This document shows positions 33,594 to 42,525 of a stretch of DNA of 64,000 nt, piece by piece (the stretch's first letter is position 1; each line of letters begins with the position of its first letter). This stretch comes from Elusimicrobiota bacterium (GTDB taxonomy: Bacteria; Elusimicrobiota; Elusimicrobia; FEN-1173), in assembly GCA_016788905.1 (NCBI GenBank), contig JAEURZ010000006.1, positions 1 to 64,000 of the forward strand, given 5' to 3'. Under the pieces are notes generated by a model. The model searched no databases. It saw only the letters and a list, made by a program, of their open reading frames with translations, and was not told where the DNA came from. The position numbers and the translations under genes are program-made.

Positions 33594-33899
33594 ATGAGCT
33601 CTGACGCGTTACCGAAAGTTAATGTGGATGAAAAGTTAGGGAGCCTGACGTATAAGGCGGACCATCAGGCCCATATTACCATCAAAGACAACGCCGCCTG
33701 TCTGAACAAGTGCCACGACAAACCTTGCACCACGGTTTGCCCCGCCCAAGTCTATCAATGGGAAGAAAGCCAAAAGAAACTTATCGTCTCGTTCGAAAAT
33801 TGCATCGAATGCGGTGCCTGCCGCATGCTTTGCCCTTTCGATAATATTAAATGCGACTGGCCCCGCGGGGGCTTCGGCGTTCAATACAAATACGGTTAA
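33594..33899 (+). CDS. fixX: FixX-like ferredoxin
   Basis: The 101-residue protein has the FixX Cys pattern: CHDKPCTTVCPAQ and CIECGACRMLCPFDNI, for a 4Fe-4S cluster, and the ending GGFGVQYKYG. ATG 33594 follows the fixC stop directly; an upstream in-frame start at 33567 lies inside fixC. It passes electrons within the FixC module. Confidence 0.92.
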   Translation: MSSDALPKVNVDEKLGSLTYKADHQAHITIKDNAACLNKCHDKPCTTVCPAQVYQWEESQKKLIVSFENCIECGACRMLCPFDNIKCDWPRGGFGVQYKYG

Positions 33900-33914
33900 A
33901 CGATCTACGCAATT

Positions 33915-33955
33915 GAAAAGGCCCGGCTTCCTTTTAAGGGAGACCGGGCCTTTTC
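33915..33955. terminator. Bidirectional terminator after fixX
   Basis: GAAAAGGCCCGG pairs with CCGGGCCTTTTC, and T-rich and A-rich flanks lie on both sides. It ends the electron-transfer operon and the minus-strand VWA gene. Confidence 0.9.
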
Positions 33956-33976
33956 TTTAGGGCTAAAAGGCGGACG

Positions 33977-34924
33977 TTATCGGTAGACGCTCATGTCCAC
34001 GGAAGCTGAGTTTGTTCCGTAGCTCACGTAAATTCGGATGTTGGGTTCATTGTTCCGTCTTCGGAAGGTTAAAGCGTAGATATCTTGAAATGACCCCCCA
34101 TTCAGAAGGTTGCTTAGGTCATTTTCCAAATCTATGGGGTCTAGAGATTCGGAAAGGGTTCCCCCTGTTCCATCGACAATCGTCTGCATCTTTGCTTTGG
34201 CATTATTAGAAACGGATGTACTAACAATCACCCCACTGGCCACCGTTCCAATTGAAAGGAGTGCGGCTTGAGTGTCTTCGGCGGTATGGGTGCTTGCGCT
34301 GTCATCTCCATCAGTGAGAAAGACGATTAATCGTAACCCGGTCGCTTTCGAGAGTTCCTGAGCCCCGAGAATAATCGAGTCGTAGAGGGCCGTCCCGCCC
34401 TCGCTGGCGGTCGAAAAGTTGACCGCCGATATGACATGTTGCTTGTTGGTGGTCATGGGTACTGTTATCTGGGCATTCGAACTGAACTCGATCAGCCCCG
34501 CTTGGGCGGTGGCGGGGAGGTTGTTTAGAAACACAGTGGCCGCGATATTGGCTTCTTCGGCTCGACTCGAACTGCCAAAGGGATCCGCCATACTCCCGCT
34601 CCGATCCATGATGAGCATGACGGCGAAAGGGTAGTCGTTCGCTGGGCCATAACGAGTTGCGATCAGCGGTTTTTCATCTTGAAGAACGGCAAAATTAGCT
34701 AATAACAAATCCGTCATGCGAAAAGAAGAATTTGCCACGGACTGAAAAAGGACCGATACTTCAGGGGGATTTGTGTTGTCTACCCCGCGCACGTAAAGTT
34801 GAACGTCCGTGACGGCATCATCGGGTGTTCCCAGGAGTGGGTTGTTTGCATTGCGCTTGCATCCCCAGGAAAAAACCAAGAGACTCATTAATCCAAAGAC
34901 TAACGGGAAGGGCTGTTTGGTCAT
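33977..34924 (-). CDS. VWA-domain lipoprotein
   Basis: The protein has a signal ending in a lipobox-like FSWGC. After a beta-sandwich-like N-terminal part it carries a von Willebrand A domain with the MIDAS motif DRSGSMAD, a Thr in EGGTALYDS and the Asp in FLTDGDD. It is probably an envelope protein binding a partner through a divalent metal. I prefer ATG 34924, just after the upstream gene's stop; an alternative start at 34939 adds five residues and overlaps it. Confidence 0.85.
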   Translation of the reverse strand: MTKQPFPLVFGLMSLLVFSWGCKRNANNPLLGTPDDAVTDVQLYVRGVDNTNPPEVSVLFQSVANSSFRMTDLLLANFAVLQDEKPLIATRYGPANDYPFAVMLIMDRSGSMADPFGSSSRAEEANIAATVFLNNLPATAQAGLIEFSSNAQITVPMTTNKQHVISAVNFSTASEGGTALYDSIILGAQELSKATGLRLIVFLTDGDDSASTHTAEDTQAALLSIGTVASGVIVSTSVSNNAKAKMQTIVDGTGGTLSESLDPIDLENDLSNLLNGGSFQDIYALTFRRRNNEPNIRIYVSYGTNSASVDMSVYR

Positions 34925-34925
34925 A

Positions 34926-35699
34926 TTATTCCACCACATTGGCCGGGGGCCAATAGGTTAACGCCAACATATACGAAATATGGGACGTCCAATATTGATC
35001 GGGTTCGCGGACGGCTTGGTAGCGAACTTCAGGGATGAGGCGAAACCCTGCCACCGTGGGGAGCATGAAGCCGCCCGTCGCCGAAAAACCTAGGTGCATG
35101 TTCGCCCCACTTTCCTGAACAGCCGGGTGTTTAATAGAAACACGGTCCCATTGAAGGGCTGGACCCGCTCCAATGAAAGGGATGAGTCTCTTGTGTTCCG
35201 GGGTTCCGTAAAATCCCATGAGTCGAAAAATAACCGTGGCGTTAACAGAATAGAGATCCTCCGTTGTGTAGGCCACGTAGGGGGGAACCTCTAAAGGATA
35301 ATAGCTGCCGGAAAGACGGAATAGAAGCCGGTCATACCATCGTGGGAATTGGGGGACGGGTGGTCGAAAATAAATATCCAGCCCAACGTTACCCAGGTTC
35401 CCATAGTCTTTGTACCCGCCCAGGAGAGTGGTGTGCCCCCCGGTCGGTCCAATGGCCAGATTCCACCCCACCCCACGCTCGCGTTCTTCCAGTACGGCCA
35501 TATAGTCTGTGTCGTCAAAACTATCGTCGGCGTGAAGGGAAAGAGTCGGTGTGAAGAGCGTGGTGGTGAGGCCCAAAAGCGCCATTCCCGAGAGAAACGA
35601 TGCGATTTTTTTTGAACAACGCGGGGGGAATTCCGCAGCGTGATGTCGGCTCTGTTGTCTCATCTCTTTTAACATAGCAGAAGAACATTTTTTTTTCAA
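34926..35699 (-). CDS. Outer-membrane beta-barrel-like protein
   Basis: The 257-residue protein has a hydrophobic stretch at about residues 33-55 that may be the signal peptide (FLSGMALLGLTTTLFTPTLS). Alternating aromatic beta strands follow (RLLFRLSGSYYPLEV, TVIFRLMGFYG, FIGAGPALQWD, LIPEVRYQAVRE). No family is named. The long N-terminal extension suggests the true start may be the Met at residue 43. It is co-oriented with the VWA gene one base away. Confidence 0.65.
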   Translation of the reverse strand: MKKKCSSAMLKEMRQQSRHHAAEFPPRCSKKIASFLSGMALLGLTTTLFTPTLSLHADDSFDDTDYMAVLEERERGVGWNLAIGPTGGHTTLLGGYKDYGNLGNVGLDIYFRPPVPQFPRWYDRLLFRLSGSYYPLEVPPYVAYTTEDLYSVNATVIFRLMGFYGTPEHKRLIPFIGAGPALQWDRVSIKHPAVQESGANMHLGFSATGGFMLPTVAGFRLIPEVRYQAVREPDQYWTSHISYMLALTYWPPANVVE

Positions 35700-35780
35700 G
35701 GGTTTCTTATCAAGGGGGTGGATCTTTCCTTGAGAGATAGGTCCCCTTCATATACAATGGGGCATCGGAATCCCAACCTT

Positions 35781-36470
35781 ATGCACTTATTTTTATCGGC
35801 TTTAATTGTTTTTTTTCTGTGGGGGTGTTCTTCCCCTTCGGATCCTGTGGCGCGGGGTCGGGCGCGCTTCGTGGGTCTGGGTTGTTTAACGTGCCACCGT
35901 GTGGGTGATCGTGGGGGAGGGCAGGCGGGTCCCGATTTGACCACCGTGGGTCTTCGTCATTCAACGGAATGGCTGGACCTTTGGATGAAAGATCCCCAAG
36001 AGTGGAAGCCCGATACCCGAATGCCCCGTTACAAATTAACGGAATCGAACCGTGCTGAGCTTGTGGCCTATATGGCGACGCTCCAGGGGGAAGACTATCG
36101 GCGAGACCCGCCCTGGAATTCCAGACGCTTCCAAGGTCAGCCGGAAAAACGTGGGGAAAATATTTACAACCGGCTCGGATGCGGGGTCTGTCACGGGCCG
36201 TACGGAGGAGGAGGGGTCCGGAACACGAACGTGGTGGGTCTGGAAATCCCTTCCCTCACGATGGTTCGGGACGGATTTACCCGTGACGAATTGAAAGAGC
36301 GAATCGCCTTGGGGCGGCAACCGGAACCTGAGGATCCCTTGAAACCACCCCCGATGTTTCTTATGCCGGCCTGGGGAGATTTGCTCAAAGAGGATGAAAT
36401 GGAAGATTTGATCACCTATCTGTATTCTCTTCGCCCACCAATAAAACCGGGTGATGTGTGGGACGAATGA
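35781..36470 (+). CDS. Diheme cytochrome c lipoprotein
   Basis: From ATG 35781 the protein has a short lipoprotein signal (LIVFFLWGC) and two cytochrome c domains with CLTCH and CGVCH sites. The C-terminal half ends in MFLMPAWGDLLKEDEMEDLI, homologous to the end of the pentaheme cytochrome at 29917. Starts at 35718 or 35757 would lengthen the N-terminus ahead of the signal. It overlaps the start of the ctaA-ctaB fusion and probably feeds the heme-A oxidase those genes serve. Confidence 0.85.
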   Translation: MHLFLSALIVFFLWGCSSPSDPVARGRARFVGLGCLTCHRVGDRGGGQAGPDLTTVGLRHSTEWLDLWMKDPQEWKPDTRMPRYKLTESNRAELVAYMATLQGEDYRRDPPWNSRRFQGQPEKRGENIYNRLGCGVCHGPYGGGGVRNTNVVGLEIPSLTMVRDGFTRDELKERIALGRQPEPEDPLKPPPMFLMPAWGDLLKEDEMEDLITYLYSLRPPIKPGDVWDE

Positions 36471-38215
36471 CCGATCCCTACGTTTATTCTCCAGGAAGAT
36501 TTCGGGTGGCCTTGACGTTGGTTGTGGCCACCTTGGCCCTTATTTTTGTCGGAGGTCTTGTCACCAGTACCCATTCCGGTTTGTCGGTCCCGGATTGGCC
36601 CCTTTCTTACGGTCGGCTCATGCCGCCCATGGTAGGGGGGATTCTTTTTGAACACGGACACCGGATGGTGGCCACAGGGGTGGGAATGCTGACCATCCTC
36701 ACCGTTGTGGTCTTTCGGCGGGATCCTCGAGCGTGGATTCGCCGGGCGTCTTGGGGTGCCCTGGCCCTTGTGGTCGTTCAGGGTGTTTTAGGCGGTCTAA
36801 CGGTCCTCTATAAGCTTCCTAAACCCATTTCCATTGCCCATGGAACTTTGGCCCAAACGTTTTTTTGTCTGACCGTTGCCTTGGCGGTGTGGACGTCTCC
36901 GGCGTGGCGATCGACCGGGGTCCCCGCCGCTCCGGACCGACCCTCACACGTGCCACTGCCCCATATTGCGTTGCTCCTCTTTCTCACTCTTTTTGTTCAA
37001 CTCGTGTTGGGGGCTGTGGTCCGCCATACGGGTCACGCCATTGAATTCCATATTGTTAACGCGGGCCTCCTCCTCCTGTGGATCGGATGGGTGTTTCATC
37101 GCTTGAATGGGACCCACGCTCAGGATCTCACGCTTTGGCGGACGGCCCTGGGCTTGGCGGCGGTCTATTTTCTCCAGGTGTCGCTGGGGGTGATCACGCT
37201 CTTAAGTTTCACGGTGAGCGGTTGGCAACTACGACCGATGGCGGTTGTGTTGTGGACCACAGGGCACGTGATGGTCGGGGCCCTTCTCTTGGGATTTTCC
37301 GTGATGTTGTTGCTCTTGGCCTGGCGACGCTTTTCAGGAACCTTCACGTCGAACCGTGTGAAAGATTACATGGCTCTCACGAAGCCGGGGATCAGTGTTA
37401 TGGCCGCGGTGACCGCTCTGGCGGGGTTTCTCCTCGGATCTCCGGGTGTTTTGGATGGGGCGCGTTTGGGGCACACGGCCTTCGGCGTGCTTTTGGTGTC
37501 GTCCGGGGCCTGTGCGTTAAACATGCTTTTTGAGCGAGATGTGGACGCGCTCATGCGGAGGACCGAATCTCGCCCCCTACCTGCCCGCCGACTTTTTCCG
37601 GGAGAAGCGTTGTTCGTGGGGGTCCTCTTATTGGTGGGAGGAATGGTTTATCTGGCGGGTTTCGTGAACGGATTGACGGCGGTGGTGGCCGGACTGACAG
37701 CCAGCGTTTATCTTTACGTCTACACACCGCTCAAGAAAATTACCGCGCTCAATACGGTGTTTGGTGCGGTGGCCGGGGCCCTCCCTCCGGTGATGGGTTG
37801 GACCGCGGCCGCGGGTCGGTTTGAACCGGGGGCTTGGGCGTTGTTTGCCATCCTTTTCTTTTGGCAGTTTCCCCACTTTTTTTCTCTGGCGTGGCTTTAC
37901 CGTGACGATTACGCCCGAGCGGGGCTTTCCATGTTGCCGGTCAAGGAAATCGATGGGAAGAGGACCGCTCGTCGCATCGTGGGGTTAACGGTGGCCCTGT
38001 TGGTGGCAAGTTTTCTGCCCTTGTTGGCGCCCCTGGTGGGGCCCGCTTACGCGGTTTCCGCCGGCCTGATGGGCGGAGGTCTTTTGGTTTTGGGGTTTCT
38101 CTTTTCGCAAGACCGGTCGACGACTCGAGCCCGTAGGCTCTTTTTGGCTTCGGTGGTTTATTTGCCGGTCTTATTGGGCATCCTTGTTATTGACGGTGTG
38201 CGGTGGAGCGTATGA
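36467..38215 (+). CDS. ctaA-ctaB: Fused heme A synthase (CtaA) and heme O synthase (CtaB)
   Basis: Residues 1-285 form a CtaA/COX15-like eight-helix domain with conserved His in LFEHGHRM, SIAHGTLA, VRHTGHA, EFHIVN and TGHVMV. Residues 300-582 form a UbiA-type farnesyltransferase with the Asp motif NMLFERDVDALMRRTESRPL and the second YRDDYARAG. CtaB makes heme O and CtaA converts it to heme A, so the fusion places consecutive steps in one chain in reverse order. Its start overlaps the cytochrome stop (ATGA). Confidence 0.93.
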   Translation: MTDPYVYSPGRFRVALTLVVATLALIFVGGLVTSTHSGLSVPDWPLSYGRLMPPMVGGILFEHGHRMVATGVGMLTILTVVVFRRDPRAWIRRASWGALALVVVQGVLGGLTVLYKLPKPISIAHGTLAQTFFCLTVALAVWTSPAWRSTGVPAAPDRPSHVPLPHIALLLFLTLFVQLVLGAVVRHTGHAIEFHIVNAGLLLLWIGWVFHRLNGTHAQDLTLWRTALGLAAVYFLQVSLGVITLLSFTVSGWQLRPMAVVLWTTGHVMVGALLLGFSVMLLLLAWRRFSGTFTSNRVKDYMALTKPGISVMAAVTALAGFLLGSPGVLDGARLGHTAFGVLLVSSGACALNMLFERDVDALMRRTESRPLPARRLFPGEALFVGVLLLVGGMVYLAGFVNGLTAVVAGLTASVYLYVYTPLKKITALNTVFGAVAGALPPVMGWTAAAGRFEPGAWALFAILFFWQFPHFFSLAWLYRDDYARAGLSMLPVKEIDGKRTARRIVGLTVALLVASFLPLLAPLVGPAYAVSAGLMGGGLLVLGFLFSQDRSTTRARRLFLASVVYLPVLLGILVIDGVRWSV

Positions 38216-39174
38216 CCACCGATGCCGTAGAGATTGACGGGCTCCGTCACGATTATCCGCCCCGACAGCGAGGCGCCGATCCCTCCCCGGCGCTCCGCGG
38301 AATTACTTTTTCTGTTCAGCCGGGGGAACTGTTTGGTGTCCTCGGCCCCAACGGAGGAGGAAAAACAACCCTTTTTAAAATCCTTTCCACGGCGCTTCGT
38401 CCCACCGGGGGTCGGGCGGTTCTCTTGGGACACGAGGTGGCGGTGTCTCCCGAAAAGGTTCGCGAAACGATTGGAGTGGTTTTCCAATCGCCCAGTCTCG
38501 ATAAAAAACTATCCGTCTTAGAAAACCTTATTCATCAGGGGCACCTGTATGGTTTGGAAGGGGAAACACTTCGCCGGAGGGCGACGGATCTTTTGGCGCG
38601 GCTGGGTGTTGCCGATCGGTCGTCCGATGGGGTCGAAACCTTGTCTGGTGGCCTTCAACGACGGGTGGAGATCGCCAAAGGGCTGCTTCACGAACCCTCC
38701 GTCCTCCTCTTGGATGAGCCCACCACGGGTTTAGACCCGGGTGCCCGAAAAGATGTGTGGACGTATCTTTCCTCGTTAACAAAACAAGGGGTGACCGTTC
38801 TGGTGACCACTCACTTGATGGAAGAGGCCGAGCGGTGTTCTCGCTTGGCGTTGTTGGACAAAGGCTTGCTGGCGGCCTTGGGCACCCCCGCCCGATTGAA
38901 AGACGATATTCGAGGGGACGTGGTGACCGTTATTACGACAGATTCCGACCGGCTGATTGAGGGGGTTCGCGCTCAATTCGGCGTGGAGGCGAAGGAAGTG
39001 GACGGGTTTGTTCGGATGGATCGTCCCGACGGGCATCGGTTTGTTCCCCAATTGGTGGAGGCGTTTCCGGGATTGATTGTTTCTGTTCAAGTGGGAAAAC
39101 CCACCTTGGAAGACGTTTTTGTTCTTCACACCGGCCATCGGTTTTGGGCGGAACAATCGGAGGTCCTCGCGTGA
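38212..39174 (+). CDS. ABC transporter ATP-binding protein
   Basis: The 320-residue ATPase has Walker A GPNGGGKTT, signature LSGGLQRRVEIAKGL, Walker B VLLLDEPTTGLDPG and H-loop TTHLMEE. The C-terminal extension is of the DrrA/NodI type used with ABC-2 permeases. ATG 38212 overlaps the ctaB stop; the next gene is the permease. Context suggests a role in oxidase or cytochrome biogenesis, but the substrate is unknown. Confidence 0.92.
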   Translation: MTTDAVEIDGLRHDYPPRQRGADPSPALRGITFSVQPGELFGVLGPNGGGKTTLFKILSTALRPTGGRAVLLGHEVAVSPEKVRETIGVVFQSPSLDKKLSVLENLIHQGHLYGLEGETLRRRATDLLARLGVADRSSDGVETLSGGLQRRVEIAKGLLHEPSVLLLDEPTTGLDPGARKDVWTYLSSLTKQGVTVLVTTHLMEEAERCSRLALLDKGLLAALGTPARLKDDIRGDVVTVITTDSDRLIEGVRAQFGVEAKEVDGFVRMDRPDGHRFVPQLVEAFPGLIVSVQVGKPTLEDVFVLHTGHRFWAEQSEVLA

Positions 39175-39959
39175 GCGGTCGTCGTTTCATCTTAGCCACC
39201 GGGACCTTGGTCGCCCGTGAAATGGCGCGTTTTTTTCGGCAAAGGAATCGGGTGATTGGGGCTTTGGCGACCCCCCTCCTCTTCTGGCTTTTTCTTGGAG
39301 CGGGTTTGGGACGCAATTTTCAGGCTCCCCCGGGGACGGTGGGAGCGGGACTGAACTACCTGCAATACTTTCTTCCCGGGACCATGGCGCTTGTCTGTTT
39401 GTTCACCGCTATCTTTTCAACGATTTCAGTGATTGAAGATCGCCAAGCGGGGTTCCTTCAGGCTGTCTTGGTCTCCCCCGCACCTCGGGGGTCCATTGTC
39501 ATGGGAAAAATGCTTGGAGGTACCCTTTTGGCGCTTCTTCAAGCGGTGATCTTTATTGCGCTTCTTCCGGTGGTTGGTGTTTCTCTTTCCGTGAGTGGGG
39601 TGATTTGGGCTGTGGTAATCCTGGTTCTTCTTTCTTTTGGGTTAACAGGGCTCGGGCTGATGATGGCTTGGATGACGGATTCCATTCAAGGATTTCACGC
39701 CATGATGAACTTGATTTTGATGCCGATTTGGTTTCTGTCTGGAGCGGTGTTCCCTGTGACGGGGGCCCCAGGGTGGCTCCAGGTTCTCATGTTGGCCAAC
39801 CCTGTGACCTACGGTGTGGCCGGTCTTCACCTCGCTTTTTTTGGTTCCTCGGGAAGCGGCGGACCGTCTATGTTGGTGTGTGTGGGAGGGATTTTCCTGT
39901 TTTCGGTGTCCATGTTTACGGGGGCCTGGTTCTTGGTTCATCGAACGCGCAGCCACTAA
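39171..39959 (+). CDS. ABC-2 type permease
   Basis: The 262-residue membrane protein has six predicted helices and typical ABC-2 motifs (FFRQRNRVIGALATPLLFW, IEDRQAGFLQAVLVSPAPR, NLILMPIWFLSGAVFPV). GTG 39171 overlaps the ATPase stop (GTGA); in-frame 39144 would extend into the ATPase gene. The stop overlaps the sco start (TAATG). Confidence 0.9.
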   Translation: MSGRRFILATGTLVAREMARFFRQRNRVIGALATPLLFWLFLGAGLGRNFQAPPGTVGAGLNYLQYFLPGTMALVCLFTAIFSTISVIEDRQAGFLQAVLVSPAPRGSIVMGKMLGGTLLALLQAVIFIALLPVVGVSLSVSGVIWAVVILVLLSFGLTGLGLMMAWMTDSIQGFHAMMNLILMPIWFLSGAVFPVTGAPGWLQVLMLANPVTYGVAGLHLAFFGSSGSGGPSMLVCVGGIFLFSVSMFTGAWFLVHRTRSH

Positions 39960-40585
39960 TGGCTTTTCGGGTTCCACCACCCGAGTTCTTTTTTCGGCAG
40001 TTCTGTCTCTGGTTGACCCTGGTGTTGATGGGGCTGATTGGGAGTTCGTGGTATCTGGATCGTGAAAAATCCAAGACGTCTGATTCTCCCAAAGGCGCGC
40101 CTGTCCCGGTGTTTCATCTCTTGGAAAGCACTGGAAAATCCTTTTCATCGGTTCAACTTACGGGACGTGTGTGGGTGGCCAATTTTATTTTTACCCGTTG
40201 CCAGGGTCCTTGCCCTCTCCTTTCCCAACAAATGGCCCGGTTGCAGAAAACGTTTGCCGATGCGGAGGATTTTCGGTTGGTTTCGTTTTCCGTCGATCCG
40301 GCGTTTGATACCCCCTCGGTCCTTCGTTCCTATGGGGCGCGGTTCGGAGCGGATCCGAAACGGTGGTTTTTCTTGTGGGGGGAACCCCCCACGATGCACG
40401 AAGTGGTGGTGAATGGGTTTCGTATTGCCGTGGATGGTTCCTCCCCTCCGCATCCCGCAAACCAACTGATCCACAGCGTTCGTTTGGTGCTCGTGGACAG
40501 GGACGGGATCCAACGCGGTTCTTACGACGGGACGAACGACGAAGAGGTGGAACGCCTTGAACGTGACCTGCGTGCGCTCTTGTGA
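39959..40585 (+). CDS. Sco1/SenC-family copper chaperone
   Basis: From ATG 39959 the protein has a single N-terminal membrane anchor. A thioredoxin-like domain follows with the copper-binding pair CQGPC near residue 80 and the third ligand His in NQLIHSVRLV. It loads CuA or maintains thiols of cytochrome c oxidase subunit II. Together with ctaA-ctaB it points to a heme-A, CuA-type oxidase encoded elsewhere. Confidence 0.9.
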   Translation: MAFRVPPPEFFFRQFCLWLTLVLMGLIGSSWYLDREKSKTSDSPKGAPVPVFHLLESTGKSFSSVQLTGRVWVANFIFTRCQGPCPLLSQQMARLQKTFADAEDFRLVSFSVDPAFDTPSVLRSYGARFGADPKRWFFLWGEPPTMHEVVVNGFRIAVDGSSPPHPANQLIHSVRLVLVDRDGIQRGSYDGTNDEEVERLERDLRALL

Positions 40586-40586
40586 C

Positions 40587-41384
40587 ATGGGAACAAAGAT
40601 GAATTCTGTTGTCGCGCCGGCCAAGGAGAAGGATCCTTCTCCCCCCGTTTTGATTATTGGGCATCGGGGGGCGATGGGCCACGCTCCGGAAAATACACGC
40701 GCGTCTTTTGAGGCGGGCCTTCGGTTGGGGGCGGAGGCTGTGGAATGCGACGTCCATCTTTCGAAGGATGGTCAGCCCGTGGTGATTCACGATGAAACGG
40801 TGGATCGCACCACCAATGGTCGTGGCCTCGTTCGAAAGAAAATCTGGGCGGACCTGCAGCGCCTGGACGCGGGGTCCTGGTTTGGTCGGGGGTTTGCCCG
40901 TGAGAAGTTATGGCGGTTGGACGATCTTTTCGACTGGGCCAAATCCCGTCGGACTAAAACCGGGGCACTCCTCCAGGTTGTTGTTGAATTAAAAACCAAT
41001 TCTGGGAACGCGCGTTCCCTTGTTCAACAGACCGTTGCGGTTCTGAAGAAAAGGGGAATGGTGGGACGGGTAATTTTAATTTCTTTTAATCCTAAAGCGA
41101 TGACCCAGGCCAAGGTCTCGTGTCCCCGCCTTCGAACCGGACTCCTTTTACGCACCATCCCTCAGGACCTTCCTCGGCGGATGGCGCTGTCCAGGGCGGA
41201 GTGGGTTTTCCCTCGGTTCACTCTTCTGACGGACCGGTTCACACGGGAGGCTCGGCAGCGGGGATGGTTCGTGGGAACCTGGACCGTCAACGAGCGATTG
41301 GACTTGAAACGCGTTCTTCGTCTCCGGGTGAACGCCATCGCTTCCAACTTTCCCGAACGGCTGGTTCGTCTCCGTTCTTCCTGA
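40587..41384 (+). CDS. Glycerophosphodiester phosphodiesterase
   Basis: The cytosolic GDPD-family protein has IGHRGAMGHAPENTRASF and EAVECDVHLSKDGQPVVIHDETVDRTT split over residues 20-75. It retains HR, the two acidic metal ligands and the second His. It releases glycerol 3-phosphate from deacylated phospholipids. Two Met codons (40587, 40599) are possible starts; the longer in-frame start at 40557 overlaps sco. Residue variation at the C-terminus is ordinary. Confidence 0.9.
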   Translation: MGTKMNSVVAPAKEKDPSPPVLIIGHRGAMGHAPENTRASFEAGLRLGAEAVECDVHLSKDGQPVVIHDETVDRTTNGRGLVRKKIWADLQRLDAGSWFGRGFAREKLWRLDDLFDWAKSRRTKTGALLQVVVELKTNSGNARSLVQQTVAVLKKRGMVGRVILISFNPKAMTQAKVSCPRLRTGLLLRTIPQDLPRRMALSRAEWVFPRFTLLTDRFTREARQRGWFVGTWTVNERLDLKRVLRLRVNAIASNFPERLVRLRSS

Positions 41385-41388
41385 ACAA

Positions 41389-42525
41389 GTGACGAACGCA
41401 AAGGCACAACGGGTTCGAGCGTTGGCCCAGGAACTTGGGTTTGACCGTGTCTCATTCACCGGATCGGATTCCGTGGTGGAAGATGGGGACCGTTTGGCTT
41501 CTTGGTCTCAAGCGGGTCATGCCGCGGGGATGGCGTGGTTGACCCGGGACCCCGCGCGGCGCGCGTCTCCTCGCTCTTTCCTCGCGGAAGCCCGGTCGGT
41601 GATCACGCTCGGGGTTTCGTTTCATGCGGGGCCTCTTCCGGCGGCTCCGGGATTGGCCTACGGGCGTGTGGCTCGATACGCTTGGGGTGTGGACTATCAT
41701 CCTGTGATTGAACGGCGGTTGGAGGAATTTAAAGAGAAACTTGGGCGCGAGTTTGGTGACGTGCTCGCCCGGCCGAGCGTGGACGCCCAGCCGTTTTTGG
41801 AACGGGCTTTTGCCCGAAGGGCGGGGTTGGGTTTTGTGGGAAAAAATACCAACCTCATTATCCCGGGTTTGGGCTCAAACTTTTTTCTGGCGAACCTTGT
41901 CGTGAATTTGGACCTTCCTTCGGACGCGGCTCTTCCTCAAGGGTGCGGGTCTTGCGAACGGTGTGCGGATCGATGCCCCACGGGGGCGCTGGACACGCCT
42001 TTTTCTCTGGACGCACGGCTTTGTTTGGCGTACCACACCGTTGAGAACCGCGGGGAGATTCCCTGGCCTCTCCGAGTCCGAGGGGGCGATTGGTTGTTTG
42101 GGTGCGATGATTGTCAGGACGTTTGTCCATTCAACGTGCGTCCGTTGGAAAGCCGATGGCCAGAATTTTCATCGGATCGTGGGACGGGGGCCTGGGTGTC
42201 CTTGGCGGAAGTTCTCCGGTTGAAAACACCGGAAATGTTTCGAGCGCGATACGCTGGGACGGCCCTCCTTCGGGCGAAGCGCGCGGGATTGGTTCGGAAC
42301 GCGTGTTTGGTGGCGGCGAACCGAGGGGCTGTGGATCTTTTGCGAGAGGAACTGACCGACGTGCTTCGGACGGATCCGGAACCATTCGTCCGGAATCACG
42401 CGGCGTGGGCTCTGGGACGTGCTAGGGCTCCTTGGGCACGGACCGTGTTGGAGGCGGCTCGAGGAACGGAATCGGTCGTGGCGGTTCGGGATGAAATAGA
42501 GCGGGTCTTGGAGAACAAGGAATGA
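41389..42525 (+). CDS. queG: Epoxyqueuosine reductase
   Basis: The 378-residue QueG has the N-terminal cobalamin-binding region, two 4Fe-4S motifs (CGSCERCADRCPTGAL and CDDCQDVCPFN, the third Cys group shared) and a C-terminal HEAT-like segment (EPFVRNHAAWALGRA). It reduces epoxyqueuosine to queuosine in tRNA wobble positions, including tRNA-Asn(GUU), the intron-split tRNA of this window. It starts with GTG four bases after the GDPD stop and overlaps the next gene. Confidence 0.93.
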   Translation: MTNAKAQRVRALAQELGFDRVSFTGSDSVVEDGDRLASWSQAGHAAGMAWLTRDPARRASPRSFLAEARSVITLGVSFHAGPLPAAPGLAYGRVARYAWGVDYHPVIERRLEEFKEKLGREFGDVLARPSVDAQPFLERAFARRAGLGFVGKNTNLIIPGLGSNFFLANLVVNLDLPSDAALPQGCGSCERCADRCPTGALDTPFSLDARLCLAYHTVENRGEIPWPLRVRGGDWLFGCDDCQDVCPFNVRPLESRWPEFSSDRGTGAWVSLAEVLRLKTPEMFRARYAGTALLRAKRAGLVRNACLVAANRGAVDLLREELTDVLRTDPEPFVRNHAAWALGRARAPWARTVLEAARGTESVVAVRDEIERVLENKE

